64,000 nt of DNA. It comes from Occultella aeris. GTDB taxonomy: Bacteria > Actinomycetota > Actinomycetes > Actinomycetales > Beutenbergiaceae. The translations under genes were made by a program, and so were the position numbers. Location of the stretch: positions 1 to 64,000 of the forward strand of contig NZ_CACRYJ010000006.1 of NCBI RefSeq assembly GCF_902703175.1, in the 5' to 3' direction. The notes beneath the pieces were generated by a model. It was not told where the DNA came from and did not search any database. It was given only the letters and a program-made list of their open reading frames with translations. Shown here in pieces: positions 16,848 to 25,756 of the stretch (positions are counted from its first letter, which is position 1; each line of letters opens with the position of its first letter).

Positions 16848-17498
16848 TCACCAGGGTGCCACCCACGATGCCGTGTAGCGCCAGAAAAGGCGGCGCCGCA
16901 TCCGAACACCCGGTAGCACCTGGCTGGCGACGGCGCGGATGTCATCGAACGACTCAGTCGCCTCGACCGTGGGTGCACGCATGCTCGCGGGAGGCTGCGC
17001 GGCGCGCGTGGGGTGACGGATCAAGCCGACGAGGGGGTTGAGCGCGAGAGACGTCAGGGATCGCAACCTGTCGGCTGGACTCTCCCTCGCGACTCCCACG
17101 ATGAGGATCCTCCCGCCGGGTCGCAGTGCCGTTCGGGCCTGGCGAAGTGTTGCTCCGAGCGGCATGTGATGGAGCGATGCGACGAACAGGATCAGGTCGT
17201 ACTGCTGGTGTGACTCTTCGCCGAATCGGCGCTGAACGATCCGAACGGTGTTCGAGTCGCGGAATCTGCGGGCGGCGATCGCGCGAGTCTCGGCGTCAGG
17301 TTCGACTCCGACCACGTTGGGAAACACTCCGGCGAGACGCTCCACCATGTTGCCGGTGCCGCATCCCACGTCCACGGCGGTGGTACCGCGTCGGCTGCGA
17401 GCAGCGCGCGCATGCTTCAGCACGAAGCCCACGAATGCGTCGTTGTGCGACCAGGGATGAGCTGCGTTGAAGTCGTTGAGGGCAGTCAGCAGTCGCAT
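16848..17498 (-). CDS. Class I SAM-dependent methyltransferase
   Basis: A 216-residue soluble protein with the Rossmann methyltransferase motifs: motif I VDVGCGTGNM (about residues 42-51), the acidic residue ending strand two (VVGVEPDAE), ILFVASLHHMPLG as motif IV, and LRPGGRILIVGV as motif post-II/III. The substrate cannot be told; the SLHHMPLG stretch is common in small-molecule methylases. It is convergent with mraY and starts 55 bp before the DinB-like gene on the other strand, so it is probably monocistronic. Confidence 0.85.
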   Translation of the reverse strand: MRLLTALNDFNAAHPWSHNDAFVGFVLKHARAARSRRGTTAVDVGCGTGNMVERLAGVFPNVVGVEPDAETRAIAARRFRDSNTVRIVQRRFGEESHQQYDLILFVASLHHMPLGATLRQARTALRPGGRILIVGVARESPADRLRSLTSLALNPLVGLIRHPTRAAQPPASMRAPTVEATESFDDIRAVASQVLPGVRMRRRLFWRYTASWVAPW

Positions 17499-17553
17499 CG
17501 CAACAGGGTAGGGAACCCAGCCCGCGGACCCGCGGCCCTGTAATCATGGCATC

Positions 17554-18069
17554 ATGGCCGACGTCGACGAGGTGAAGTCCGCGCTGCATGACGAGCTGCG
17601 GTGGGCGCGGGAGGCGATGGTCGGAAAACTGGAGGGTCTGAGCGAGTACGACGTGCGTCGCCCGATGACTGGGACGGGCACCAACCTCCTTGGGTTGATC
17701 AAGCACCTGTCGATGGGCGAGTCGAAGTACCTGGGGGAGGTCTTCGGCCGGCCGTTCCCGGAGCACCTGCCGTGGTGGGACGCGGATGCCGAGCCAGATG
17801 TGGACAAGTGGGCAACCGCCGAGGAGTCTCGCGCGCAGATCGTGCGGCGCTATGAGCGCGTGTGCGCTCATGCGGACGCGACCATCGATTCGCTTGAGCT
17901 TGATTCGCCGGGTCACGTGGCGTGGTGGCCACGACCGCAGGTGAAACTGGTCAATGTCGTGGCCCATGTTCTGTCGGAGACGAACCGTCATGCCGGGCAC
18001 GCCGACATCCTGCGAGAGCAACTCGACGGCGTCACGGGCGATTGCCGGCGCTCGTCCGTCGCTGCATGA
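17554..18069 (+). CDS. DinB/DUF664 family protein with frameshifted C-terminus
   Basis: A 171-residue member of the DinB four-helix-bundle (DUF664) family, metal-binding proteins linked to thiol-dependent transferases. Three His ligand candidates are visible: LIKHLSMGE, and the pair in ETNRHAGHAD. After the motif the frame ends in an atypical tail (CRRSSVAA). One base over, the expected family ending appears (GARPSLHDAEWWRAHVATVE, ending at TGA 18149-18151), so one extra base near 18035-18042 has shifted the frame. The metal site is before the shift, so activity may survive. Either a real mutation or a sequencing error. Confidence 0.75.
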   Translation: MADVDEVKSALHDELRWAREAMVGKLEGLSEYDVRRPMTGTGTNLLGLIKHLSMGESKYLGEVFGRPFPEHLPWWDADAEPDVDKWATAEESRAQIVRRYERVCAHADATIDSLELDSPGHVAWWPRPQVKLVNVVAHVLSETNRHAGHADILREQLDGVTGDCRRSSVAA

Positions 18070-18216
18070 TGCCGAGTGGTGGCGAGCCCACGTCGCCACT
18101 GTCGAGGCCGCAGCACGGAAGGCGAGTTCAACCGCGGCGGTTGCCGACTGACAGTGGAAGCAGGGAGATCGGCAAGTCCGCTCACGGTCACGGTCGGACT
18201 CTCCTAGATTGACCGC

Positions 18217-19059
18217 ATGCCTCTCGAGCGGACTCAGCAGCAGGCGGTCGACCGGTGGTTCCCTGGTGCCGAAGTCGTTGCGGATATGAGTTGGGGCCTG
18301 GTGGACACGGTCGTCCTGCACCTGAAGACCCAGGCCGGTGACGTGGTGGTCAAGGCGGGCGGACCGGGCAACCGCCACATCGGCCGCGAGATCAGCGGGC
18401 ACCGCGACTGGACCGGGCCGTGGCTGGACGGCGGCCACGTCAACCGCCTCCTGCGCGCCGACCATGACCGCAATCTCCTGGCCCTCAGCTATCTTCCTGG
18501 CACGCTGGTCCAGGGCACTCCCGCTGCAGGTGACCCGAAGACGTACCGGCAAGCAGGCGAGCTGCTCGCGGCCTTCCATGGGCAAGCCTCGACGGTGAGC
18601 GAGGACTACGAGGCCGGGATGGACGCCCAGGCGCTCCGCTGGCTCGACGGGGAGCATCGCATCGGCGCCGATACCGAGCGCGACTTGCGGAGCATCATCG
18701 CCACTCACGAACATGCGCCCGCCGTACTCGTGCCGACACATGGCGACTGGCAGCCACGCAACTGGCTGGTGGACGACGAAGGGCGCGTCCGCGTCATCGA
18801 CCTCGGGCGAGCGGCGTGGCGCCCAGCCCTGACTGACCTTGGCAGACTCGCACGACAGGAGTGGGAGGGGCGGCCAGATCTTGAGGCTGCCTTCCTGGAC
18901 GGCTATGGCAGCGACCCCAGGGAGCAAGGGGCGTGGCAACGCACTCTCGTTCGTGAGGCCATCGGCACGGCCGCCTGGGCCTACCAGGTGGGCGACGAGC
19001 CCTTCGAGCAGCAGGGGCACCGCATGATCCAGCAGTGTCTCGAGGTCACCAACGCCTGA
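18217..19059 (+). CDS. APH-family small-molecule phosphotransferase
   Basis: A 280-residue kinase-fold protein of the aminoglycoside phosphotransferase/choline kinase superfamily. The catalytic loop is PTHGDWQPRNWLV (about residues 174-186) and the Mg-binding Asp is in VRVIDLGRA. The N-lobe is short (SWGLVDTVVLHLKT, VVVKAG). The C-terminal half matches the superfamily. Substrate unknown: antibiotics, homoserine, fructosamine and other small alcohols are all possible. It stands alone on the + strand among unrelated genes. Confidence 0.8.
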   Translation: MPLERTQQQAVDRWFPGAEVVADMSWGLVDTVVLHLKTQAGDVVVKAGGPGNRHIGREISGHRDWTGPWLDGGHVNRLLRADHDRNLLALSYLPGTLVQGTPAAGDPKTYRQAGELLAAFHGQASTVSEDYEAGMDAQALRWLDGEHRIGADTERDLRSIIATHEHAPAVLVPTHGDWQPRNWLVDDEGRVRVIDLGRAAWRPALTDLGRLARQEWEGRPDLEAAFLDGYGSDPREQGAWQRTLVREAIGTAAWAYQVGDEPFEQQGHRMIQQCLEVTNA

Positions 19060-19223
19060 ACGATGCAGGCCGAGCGTGCAGGCACGGACCTGTCGCATGC
19101 TCTCTCGATGCCGTCCGCCTCCCACCAATGGGGATCTCCGTCGAATAGGGCATCCCAAGACGGTAGTTATCGGGTTGCCCATCGAGGCACCCTGACTACA
19201 GGTCCTGCGGGGTGCGTCAGGCC

Positions 19224-20090
19224 TTACGTCAGGTGCCCGGAGTCCCGAAGACGACGGAGTGTTTCGGCAACTGCCCGGTCAAAAGCCTGCTCGGCACCGT
19301 AGGTCCGCAGCAGGGCGAACGTGTTGTGGACAAGGTCTTCGACCTCGTCAGCGAGCTGCTGCACATCGGGTTCTCCGTGCTTGGCGACCTTCGCGCCGTG
19401 CCGTTCGAGGTGCGCGACTGCGGAAGCGACCTCGCCGAGGTCCTCAGTCAAGCGAGCCAGGATCCGCAACGGGTCGTCGCCATCGGGAAACGCTGCTGCG
19501 CATCCCTCGGCGATCCTCAGATAGTCCGCCCCCGTGGTCCTGACGCACGCCGAGCGTGACTGGACACGGCCCTCGGCGTTGTCGATCCCGGCTATGACGT
19601 CGTCGAGTTCAACGGGACCGGAGGTGGTCACCAGAATGGTCGGGCAAAGGCCTAATGGTCGGGCCTGTTCGGCCCACACGTCCCAAGCGCCGGCGAGTCG
19701 TTCATGGTCGCCGTGTAGGGCGTGCCGCTGACGGCTCGCGTAGCGCGCACGTGCGAGTTCGACGGACGCGTCGCACCAGACCTCGACGACCTTGTCGGCC
19801 CCGACCCGCTCCAGCCCGGCACGGACATGGTCGGTGTCGCGCGGTGCGAACCACCACGACTCGACGATGACTGCGCCCGGGATCGCCGAGGCGAGTGCCC
19901 AGGCCATCTCCATGGCCGCAGCCCCCAGGTGTGAGCCCGTGACGCCCTCGAGCCCGACGGCGTCGGCGACTGTCTCCTTGATCGTGTCCTTAGAGATCAC
20001 GACGGCGCCCAGTTCGTTTCCGAGTTGGTGCGCCAGGGTCGTCTTCCCTGCGCCCGGAAGTCCGTTCACGAGGATCAACAGACGTGTCAC
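19224..20090 (-). CDS. P-loop kinase fused to MazG-like domain
   Basis: A 288-residue two-domain protein. Residues 1-175 form a P-loop small-molecule kinase (LVNGLPGAGKTTLAHQLG; VISKDTIKE; VIVESWWF), like chloramphenicol phosphotransferase/AAA_33 proteins. From about residue 185 a helical MazG-like domain follows: ILARLTEDLGEVASAVAHLE and LADEVEDLVHNTFALLRT carry the EE/DE-type acidic pattern of nucleotide pyrophosphohydrolases. MazG-like folds bind and hydrolyse NTPs. The pairing suggests handling of a nucleotide or phosphorylated product, but no substrate can be read. The start ATG 20090 lies 22 bp from a perfect palindrome that may regulate it. Confidence 0.8.
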   Translation of the reverse strand: MTRLLILVNGLPGAGKTTLAHQLGNELGAVVISKDTIKETVADAVGLEGVTGSHLGAAAMEMAWALASAIPGAVIVESWWFAPRDTDHVRAGLERVGADKVVEVWCDASVELARARYASRQRHALHGDHERLAGAWDVWAEQARPLGLCPTILVTTSGPVELDDVIAGIDNAEGRVQSRSACVRTTGADYLRIAEGCAAAFPDGDDPLRILARLTEDLGEVASAVAHLERHGAKVAKHGEPDVQQLADEVEDLVHNTFALLRTYGAEQAFDRAVAETLRRLRDSGHLT

Positions 20091-20111
20091 GGTTCAGCAC
20101 GGTAAGGGAGC

Positions 20112-20133
20112 GCGGCGTCGATGTCGACGCCGC
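20112..20133. repeat. Perfect 22-bp palindrome upstream of kinase-MazG gene
   Basis: GCGGCGTCGA (20112-20121) and TCGACGCCGC (20124-20133) are exact inverted copies around a 2-base centre. It lies 22 bp upstream of the minus-strand start at 20090 and would be an operator-like site or a 5'-UTR hairpin. No partner regulator is identified nearby. Confidence 0.5.
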
Positions 20134-20311
20134 AGCGGGACGAGCATGGACCTACGCAGACGCCGTGCGGTACGCCGCGTCCGAATCGGGACTCGGCGTC
20201 GGATCGGTCCACCACCAGGCCACGTCGCATTTCGAAGGAATGCTGTTGCTCGCCCGGCGCCATAGGGGCTAGCGTCCGCAACCATCTCGTTGTGAGAGAA
20301 GGGCCGACTCC

Positions 20312-20824
20312 TTGCGTGTCTTGACGACGACCCATCAAGAACTGACGCTCACCCCGCTGGCGGCATCCGACGCCGAGGCTGTGCATGAATTGCTCCAAGC
20401 CAACCGCGAGCACCTGATGCGATGGAGCGACTACTCCGGAGAACTCGATACATCGGTGCAGCAGTGGCGTGATGAACTCGGCGACGGGAGCGATCTCGAC
20501 TTCGGGCTCAGACTCGACGGCACTCTTGCGGGCCGGGTGCGTCTCATCGACCACCACCCCCGGTACGGGTTGGGCTACTGGGTGGCCCAGGCGCACACGG
20601 GCAGGGGGTTGGCGGCTGCGGGAGTGCGGGCAGTGATCGTCCATGCGCGCGACGCGTTGGGCGGCAGCGACATCCTCGCCGGCGTCTCGCTGGGCAACGC
20701 CGCGAGCGCGCGGGTGCTGCGGCGCAATGAGTTCAGGTCAGTCGCGGTGTTCGATACCTACGAGCGCTTCCACCTGCCGCTCAACGACCTCGGACTGAGC
20801 TCCGTCGCCGCGGCACGGCTTTGA
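20312..20824 (+). CDS. GNAT N-acetyltransferase, RimJ/RimL type
   Basis: A 170-residue acetyltransferase using acetyl-CoA. The GNAT fold is seen as LTLTPLAASDAEAVHELL, then YGLGYWVAQAHTGRGLAAAG (the acetyl-CoA P-loop, T-G-R-G-L-A), and SLGNAASARVLRRNEF (motif B, typical of RimJ/RimL protein-N-terminal and small-molecule acetylases). The start is TTG 20312, supported by GAGAGAAGGG at 20294-20303. Target unknown. It is separated by 220 bp from the divergent kinase-MazG gene. Confidence 0.88.
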   Translation: MRVLTTTHQELTLTPLAASDAEAVHELLQANREHLMRWSDYSGELDTSVQQWRDELGDGSDLDFGLRLDGTLAGRVRLIDHHPRYGLGYWVAQAHTGRGLAAAGVRAVIVHARDALGGSDILAGVSLGNAASARVLRRNEFRSVAVFDTYERFHLPLNDLGLSSVAAARL

Positions 20825-20878
20825 AGGTCGAGACCGTTCGTGCGATCGCGACCGGTTCAGTCGGCCGGGGGTCGGACC

Positions 20879-21727
20879 CTAATTGCGCCAGACCCAGCGC
20901 AGCGCGTCCGGGAGGAGCACGCCGCCGTGATTCGGGTTGTGCCCGCCGTCGCCGACGACCAGGCGGTGGTCATAGCCTGCCTCGTCCAAGGCCGCTGAGA
21001 CCCGGAGGTTCTCGGCGTACCAGTTTCGGTGCTTCTGGTGGTGCCCGAGGTCGTACCGCGCGGCGTGCATGAAGACGCGCAGCGGCTTCCGTGGCGCGTT
21101 CGAGATGAGATCGGGGTAGGGGTTGCCACCCGGCATCTGAGCGAAACTCGACAGGTAGGCGATCACCCGGCGGAACCGGTCCGGTCGGTTCCACGCTGTG
21201 GTGAGCGCGCAGTTGCCACCGCTACTGCCGCCGCAGAGGCCCCACCCGTCGGGCCCGTCGATGATGCGGACATGCTGGCGGACGAGCGGTGCGATCTCCT
21301 CGATCAGGAACGTCGCGTAGCGATCATCGAACGCGTCGTACTCGACGTTCCGATTCCTGCGAAGTCGGGGATCGGCGACGTCGGCCCGGAGCCCTGGGTC
21401 GACGAAGACACCGACGGTCGGTCGGATGGCTCCGGCACTGGTGAGGTTGTCCAGGACGATGCCGGCCCGGACCTGGCCGGCGGGGTCGAGGTACCACCAG
21501 CCGTCCTGGAAGAACATCACCGCCGACGGCTCGGTCGCCGTGCATGCCGCGGGGATGTGAATCCACACCGACCGGACGGTGCCCGGGTAGACGTCGCTGG
21601 AACGATGCGTGAGTTCGATCGTGCGTCCGGGCAGGACTGCGGGTCGAGGGACCGAGTCGGGCCCGTGCTCGTACACGAGCCCGTCGACATCATCCGGCAG
21701 CGAGGAGTACGGCACGGCGCTGGTCAT
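20879..21727 (-). CDS. Alpha/beta-hydrolase esterase (Fes/esterase D-like)
   Basis: A 282-residue serine hydrolase of the putative esterase family related to enterochelin esterase. The nucleophile elbow is GGSSGGNCAL (about residue 166), preceded by WGLC; the catalytic His is probably in GDGGHNPNHGG near the C-terminus, and the substrate-side strand RSVWIHIPA is typical for the family. No signal peptide. It follows the DUF402 gene by 6 bp on the same strand and is probably co-transcribed with it. Substrate not known. Confidence 0.85.
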   Translation of the reverse strand: MTSAVPYSSLPDDVDGLVYEHGPDSVPRPAVLPGRTIELTHRSSDVYPGTVRSVWIHIPAACTATEPSAVMFFQDGWWYLDPAGQVRAGIVLDNLTSAGAIRPTVGVFVDPGLRADVADPRLRRNRNVEYDAFDDRYATFLIEEIAPLVRQHVRIIDGPDGWGLCGGSSGGNCALTTAWNRPDRFRRVIAYLSSFAQMPGGNPYPDLISNAPRKPLRVFMHAARYDLGHHQKHRNWYAENLRVSAALDEAGYDHRLVVGDGGHNPNHGGVLLPDALRWVWRN

Positions 21728-21733
21728 CGCGAG

Positions 21734-22366
21734 CTACAACGACGCGCAGCCGGGCGGGAGCGTCGGCAGTTGCCACGACGGGTCGGGACGCCACGTCTCC
21801 CATGCCTCCGTGAAGGGCTCGACGCCCCGTTCAGCGCCGGCAGCCACACGGGTACCCGTGTCACGCACGATCTTGGCAAGGTCGGGTTCGATGATGCCGG
21901 CCGCGCATGCCGTCTCGAACTCGGCCTCGTCCTTCCAACTCCACGACCGCCGGTCCGGCGTCACGATGACGTCGAGGATCAGATCCTCCAGATCGAACCC
22001 GAACGGCGAGCGCCGCAGCGGCGTATGCAGGTTGACGTACCAGTGGTCCAGCGATCGGTCCGTGCCGGCGTCGGTCCAGGATGCGCGCACCGAATGCCAG
22101 CCACCCTGCGGCCAGACGAACACCGGGCCACCCCACGAGTTCCAGGACACCTCGGTCAATCGGTCCACCCGTTCGGTCTTCACGGGTTGACCGTCGACAT
22201 CTCCGGGCAGCAACAGCGGGCTGCCGAGGGGGATCCACGTGACCAGGCGCTCAGGTGAGTGTTCGACCACGACCGCTGTCGACACTGCGCGCACCAGGCC
22301 GCCTCGGACGTCCCGCAACACCACCGAATCGCCTGGTGCGAAGCTCTCTGTCTCCTCGACCCGCAT
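21734..22366 (-). CDS. DUF402 (FomD-like) protein
   Basis: A 210-residue protein of the DUF402 family, whose known member FomD hydrolyses nucleotidyl phosphonate intermediates. Characteristic stretches are WYVNLHTPLRRSPFGFDLED and LILDVIVTPDRRSWSWKDE near residues 108-145; these hold the Asp/Glu metal ligands and the conserved Trp-Lys-Asp. The final part carries a helical region (EFETACAAGIIEPDLA). First gene of a two-gene unit with the esterase. Function here is presumed hydrolysis of a nucleotide-linked compound. Confidence 0.8.
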   Translation of the reverse strand: MRVEETESFAPGDSVVLRDVRGGLVRAVSTAVVVEHSPERLVTWIPLGSPLLLPGDVDGQPVKTERVDRLTEVSWNSWGGPVFVWPQGGWHSVRASWTDAGTDRSLDHWYVNLHTPLRRSPFGFDLEDLILDVIVTPDRRSWSWKDEAEFETACAAGIIEPDLAKIVRDTGTRVAAGAERGVEPFTEAWETWRPDPSWQLPTLPPGCASL

Positions 22367-22419
22367 CCCAGCACCGTAGCCCGGACGGCGCTAGTTGCTC
22401 GCTCCATTACGGTCAGCAG

Positions 22420-23148
22420 ATGAGTGTCCCGATCTCGGAGCCGTGGCGCGCGCAGGCCGACGCGATCAGCGACCTGCTCACCGCGCAGCTGACCTCTGTG
22501 GTTGGGGTCTACCTGCACGGGTCTGCTGCATTGGGCGGCTTCGGTCCGACCTCGGACCTCGACGTGCTGGTCGTTGTCCGCGATGAACCTGAGGCCGACT
22601 GGGACTCGGTGGGAGGTGCGCTGCTGCGGGCGGCCGAGGGCGGACGTGCACTCGAACTCTCAGTGGTGCGGTCGAGCGAGGCTGCGGCGCCGGCGCCGCC
22701 ATGGCCGTTCGTGCTCCATGTGAACAGCGGTGCGCACCGCTACGTCCTCGGTGGAGACGGCGGTGACCCGGACCTGATCGCTCACTACGCCGTCGTGCGC
22801 GCCGCCGGTCTGCCGCTCTACGGGCCCGACCCCTCTGCCGTCGTGGGTGGCATCGAACGCGACGTCCTCATCGGCTACCTCACCGGGGAGTTGGAGTGGG
22901 GGCGCGACGAAGCGGATCAGCGGTACGCGATGCTCAACGCGTGCCGTGCGGTCGCGTACGCGGATCACGGGGCGCTGCTGTCCAAGATCGACGGCGGGCG
23001 GTGGTGGCTCGAGCGGTTCGGCCCGGCTCCCCTCGTGACCTCGGCCCTGGAGGCGCAGGCGGCCGGCGCGGACCTCGGGCCGTGCTCGGCGAGCGCTCGC
23101 GCGTTCGTCGGGGCGGCGATCGCGCGACTCGACTCACGCCGGTCGTGA
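22420..23148 (+). CDS. Aminoglycoside-nucleotidyltransferase-like protein (AadA type)
   Basis: A 242-residue nucleotidyltransferase. The NT motif GSAALGGFGPTSDLDVLVVV (G-S ... D-x-D, about residues 31-50) binds Mg-ATP; downstream RDVLIGYLTGELEW and LNACRAVAYADHGALLSK fit the all-helical C-terminal domain of AadA/ANT(3'') enzymes (DUF4111). ATG 22420 is 53 bp after the divergent DUF402 start; the frame is open further upstream but would run into that gene. Streptomycin/spectinomycin adenylylation is the known activity of the family; whether this protein has it is unknown. Confidence 0.82.
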   Translation: MSVPISEPWRAQADAISDLLTAQLTSVVGVYLHGSAALGGFGPTSDLDVLVVVRDEPEADWDSVGGALLRAAEGGRALELSVVRSSEAAAPAPPWPFVLHVNSGAHRYVLGGDGGDPDLIAHYAVVRAAGLPLYGPDPSAVVGGIERDVLIGYLTGELEWGRDEADQRYAMLNACRAVAYADHGALLSKIDGGRWWLERFGPAPLVTSALEAQAAGADLGPCSASARAFVGAAIARLDSRRS

Positions 23149-23167
23149 AGGGCTCGAGCCCTCGGCC

Positions 23168-24106
23168 TCACTCGTAGGCGACTCCGGTCAGTTGCTCCGA
23201 GACCGTCCAGATGCGTGACGCGTTCTCGGTGCTGTGCAGCGGCGCCCAGAGCTTCTGCGGACCGGGGGGACCACCGACGTTCCCGGGCCACTGGGGTCCG
23301 TAGAGCGCGCCGTCCTTGGCGTCGGGCGAGGTCGCGGCCATCATGGCGGGCAGCTTCGCGCTGTCCACGGTGCCCACGATGAGACCTCGGGCGGAAAGCC
23401 AACGGATCATCCGGACGCTGGTGGTGTCCTCGGTCCGACCCACCTCCGACCGTGCTGCGAGCAGGCTGGTCGGGGCGACACCGGGATGAGAGATGTTGCT
23501 CGTGACGCCCCAGCCGGCGGCGCCGCTGCGACGACCGAGCTCGAGTCCGAACAGCCCGAACGCGATCTTGGACTGCCGGTAGGCACGCATGCCGTCGTAC
23601 TCACGTTCCCAGTTCAGGTCGTCCCAGTTGATCGCGCCGCTGCGCGCGGCCACGCTCACCTGCGAGGTGACCCGTGCGCGGCCGGCCTTGAGCAGCGGCA
23701 GGAGCCGGCCGGTGAGAGCGAAATGGCCCAGGTGGTTCGTGCCGAACTGCAGCTCGAACCCGTCGGCGGTCCTCTGCCGGTCGGGCGGGGTCATGACGCC
23801 CGCGTTGTTGATGAGGAAGTGGATCGGAGCCCCATCGGCGCACAACTTCTCGCCGAGAGCTGCGACGGACGAGAGCGAGGACAGATCAAGCTCCTCCAGC
23901 GAGAGCTTCGCCTCGGGATGTTGCTCGCGGATCCTCGCCACCGCCGCCGCACCCTTGTGTGGGTTCCGGACCGGCATGACCACGTCGGCGCCCGCGGCTG
24001 CGAGCCTGGTTGCGATGCCGAGCCCGACGCCGTCGCTTGCGCCGGTGACCACCGCTCGCCTTCCGGAGAGGGTGGGGACGGAGATGTCGAACTGCCTGCG
24101 TGGCAT
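23168..24106 (-). CDS. Short-chain dehydrogenase/reductase
   Basis: A 312-residue NAD(P)-dependent oxidoreductase. The Rossmann motif is [14 protein letters not shown] (about residues 18-31), the NNAGV motif follows near residue 99, and the active-site YRQSK lies near residue 181 with Ser in [10 protein letters not shown]. Overall it resembles the retinol/protochlorophyllide reductase-like subgroup. It is divergent from an XRE regulator of the type that commonly controls a neighbouring SDR gene, with a 132-bp shared upstream region. Substrate unknown. Confidence 0.88.
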   Translation of the reverse strand: MPRRQFDISVPTLSGRRAVVTGASDGVGLGIATRLAAAGADVVMPVRNPHKGAAAVARIREQHPEAKLSLEELDLSSLSSVAALGEKLCADGAPIHFLINNAGVMTPPDRQRTADGFELQFGTNHLGHFALTGRLLPLLKAGRARVTSQVSVAARSGAINWDDLNWEREYDGMRAYRQSKIAFGLFGLELGRRSGAAGWGVTSNISHPGVAPTSLLAARSEVGRTEDTTSVRMIRWLSARGLIVGTVDSAKLPAMMAATSPDAKDGALYGPQWPGNVGGPPGPQKLWAPLHSTENASRIWTVSEQLTGVAYE

Positions 24107-24238
24107 GGTGTTACTCCTACGTCGTCTGGTGTCTGCACCGGTTCCGGGTGCTGACCAACAGACTTCCCTGAGTCGAGGACGTTAGCCACGGCCTGATGAT
24201 CCGTGGCTGAGCGATCCGATGCGGGGGAGGATGCTCAC

Positions 24239-25078
24239 ATGATCGATCGAGCCGGGCTGGCCGAGTTCCTTCGCCGTCGCCGGGAGGCGTTGCAGCCGGA
24301 GGATGTCGGGCTTCCCCGTGGGCAGCGCCGCCGGACCAGCGGACTGCGACGGGAGGAGGTCGCGGCGCTCAGCCACATGTCGACGGACTACTACTCGCGC
24401 CTGGAGCGGGAGCGCGGCCCGCAGCCCTCGCAGCAGATGATCGCCTCGATCGCCCAGGGCCTGCACCTCTCCCGCCACGAGCGCGACCACCTCTTCCGGC
24501 TCGCCGGGCACGAGCCGCCTTCGCACGGTTCGGGAAGCGACCACGTCAGCCCAGGGATGCTCCGGATCTTCGACCGGCTCACCGACACCCCGGCCGAGAT
24601 CGTCACCGAACTCGGTGAGACACTCCGGCAGACTCCGCTCGGGGTCGCGCTCGTCGGGGACCTGACTCGCTACACCGGGCCGTCGCGCAGCATCGGGTAC
24701 CGATGGTTCACCGACCCGGCGGCCCGCGAGCTGCACCCGCCCGAGGACCACGAGTTCTACTCGCGGATGTATGCCTCAGGGCTGCGGGGGGTGCTGACCC
24801 TGCGTGGCCCCGACTCGAAGGCCGCCCAACTCGCCGAGCTGCTCACCGCGAAGAGCGAGGAGTTCCGCAAGGTGTGGCAGGAGCACGAGGTCGGCATCAG
24901 GCCGCGAGCCATCAAGCGATACCAGCACCCCGCCGTCGGGCATATGGAACTGAACTGTCAGATCATGCTGGACCCCGAGCAGGCGCATACCCTGCTCGTC
25001 TACACGGCGGTGCCGGGGAGCGAGAGCTACGAGAAGCTGCGGCTGCTGGACGTGGTCGGTGCGCCGTCGTCGGCGTGA
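24239..25078 (+). CDS. XRE-family regulator with MLTR-type ligand-binding domain
   Basis: A 279-residue transcription factor. Its N-terminal helix-turn-helix (LAEFLRRRREAL, then RRTSGLRREEVAALSHMS, TDYYSRLERERG) and the large C-terminal PAS-like ligand domain (PLGVALVGDLTRYTGPSRS, RWFTDPAARELHPPED) are typical of the MmyB/MLTR-like group. ATG 24239 is chosen with GGGGGAGG upstream; GTG 24203 would add 12 residues without a site. It is divergent from the SDR gene, its likely target. Inducer unknown. Confidence 0.9.
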   Translation: MIDRAGLAEFLRRRREALQPEDVGLPRGQRRRTSGLRREEVAALSHMSTDYYSRLERERGPQPSQQMIASIAQGLHLSRHERDHLFRLAGHEPPSHGSGSDHVSPGMLRIFDRLTDTPAEIVTELGETLRQTPLGVALVGDLTRYTGPSRSIGYRWFTDPAARELHPPEDHEFYSRMYASGLRGVLTLRGPDSKAAQLAELLTAKSEEFRKVWQEHEVGIRPRAIKRYQHPAVGHMELNCQIMLDPEQAHTLLVYTAVPGSESYEKLRLLDVVGAPSSA

Positions 25079-25087
25079 GTGTGCACG

Positions 25088-25630
25088 TCATGGGCCAGCG
25101 TCTGGATCTTCGAATGGCCACCCAGCATCGACGAGCACCATGTCCAGCGCGGACCGGAGCGAGACCGTGGCGCCGAGACTCGTCTCGTCGAGACCGTGGA
25201 CCGGATCCGCCGCTCGGTACCAGGAGCGGACGGAGTCCTCGGTGACCTCGGCCGCCAGTGGCTTGGTGCGGTGGCGGCGCAGCGTCTCATCCAGGTCGAG
25301 GTCGTAGCGGTAGCAGCGGGTCACGCCCCGGTGATCCGCACGCAGGCTGGTCAGCATCGGGCCGTAGCTTTCGGAGTGCAGGATCCCCTCGATGACCACA
25401 TGCAAGCCGTGGTCGAGGGCGAACCGTGCGGACAGGTCGAGGTAGGGCACGCTCAGCGCGCCCGGGTGGTCACGGACGTGGAGGATCTGCCGCCGCAGTA
25501 CGTCGTGCCCCACGATCGCGATGCCGCGCGGGCGAGCGTCGCGGATCGCCTGGGCCAGATGGGACTTCCCGCTGCTGGAGTTGCCCCGGATCACAATGAG
25601 TCGAGAGTCCGTCGATCCCGTCCGGGCCAT
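25088..25630 (-). CDS. Small P-loop kinase
   Basis: A 180-residue P-loop protein with Walker A GNSSSGKSHLAQAI (about residues 16-29), VGHDVLRRQILH, VVIEGILHSESYG and RYDLDLDETLRRH, the lid region. This resembles small AAA_33-type kinases annotated as adenylate-kinase-like or gluconate-kinase-like. Substrate unknown. It is convergent with the XRE regulator (9 bp between stops) and transcribed alone. Confidence 0.75.
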   Translation of the reverse strand: MARTGSTDSRLIVIRGNSSSGKSHLAQAIRDARPRGIAIVGHDVLRRQILHVRDHPGALSVPYLDLSARFALDHGLHVVIEGILHSESYGPMLTSLRADHRGVTRCYRYDLDLDETLRRHRTKPLAAEVTEDSVRSWYRAADPVHGLDETSLGATVSLRSALDMVLVDAGWPFEDPDAGP

Positions 25631-25756
25631 GCGTTGAACCTTCCGACGGTGCGCGTGGGCCTCTGACCGTACCCGGGCCGATGAGTTTCGCCGTCGCCGC
25701 GGGTCGGACGTGTCGGAACCTATTCAGCGGGAGCCACGAATCGAGGAGTACCCGAA

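Noticed and set aside
20084-20272. A 62-codon frame between kinase-MazG and GNAT genes
   Set aside because: No recognisable motif, overlaps the palindrome, no clear ribosome-binding site.
23151-23162. GGGCTCGAGCCC palindrome between convergent genes as terminator
   Set aside because: It has no loop and only six pairs, so it would not form a stable RNA hairpin.
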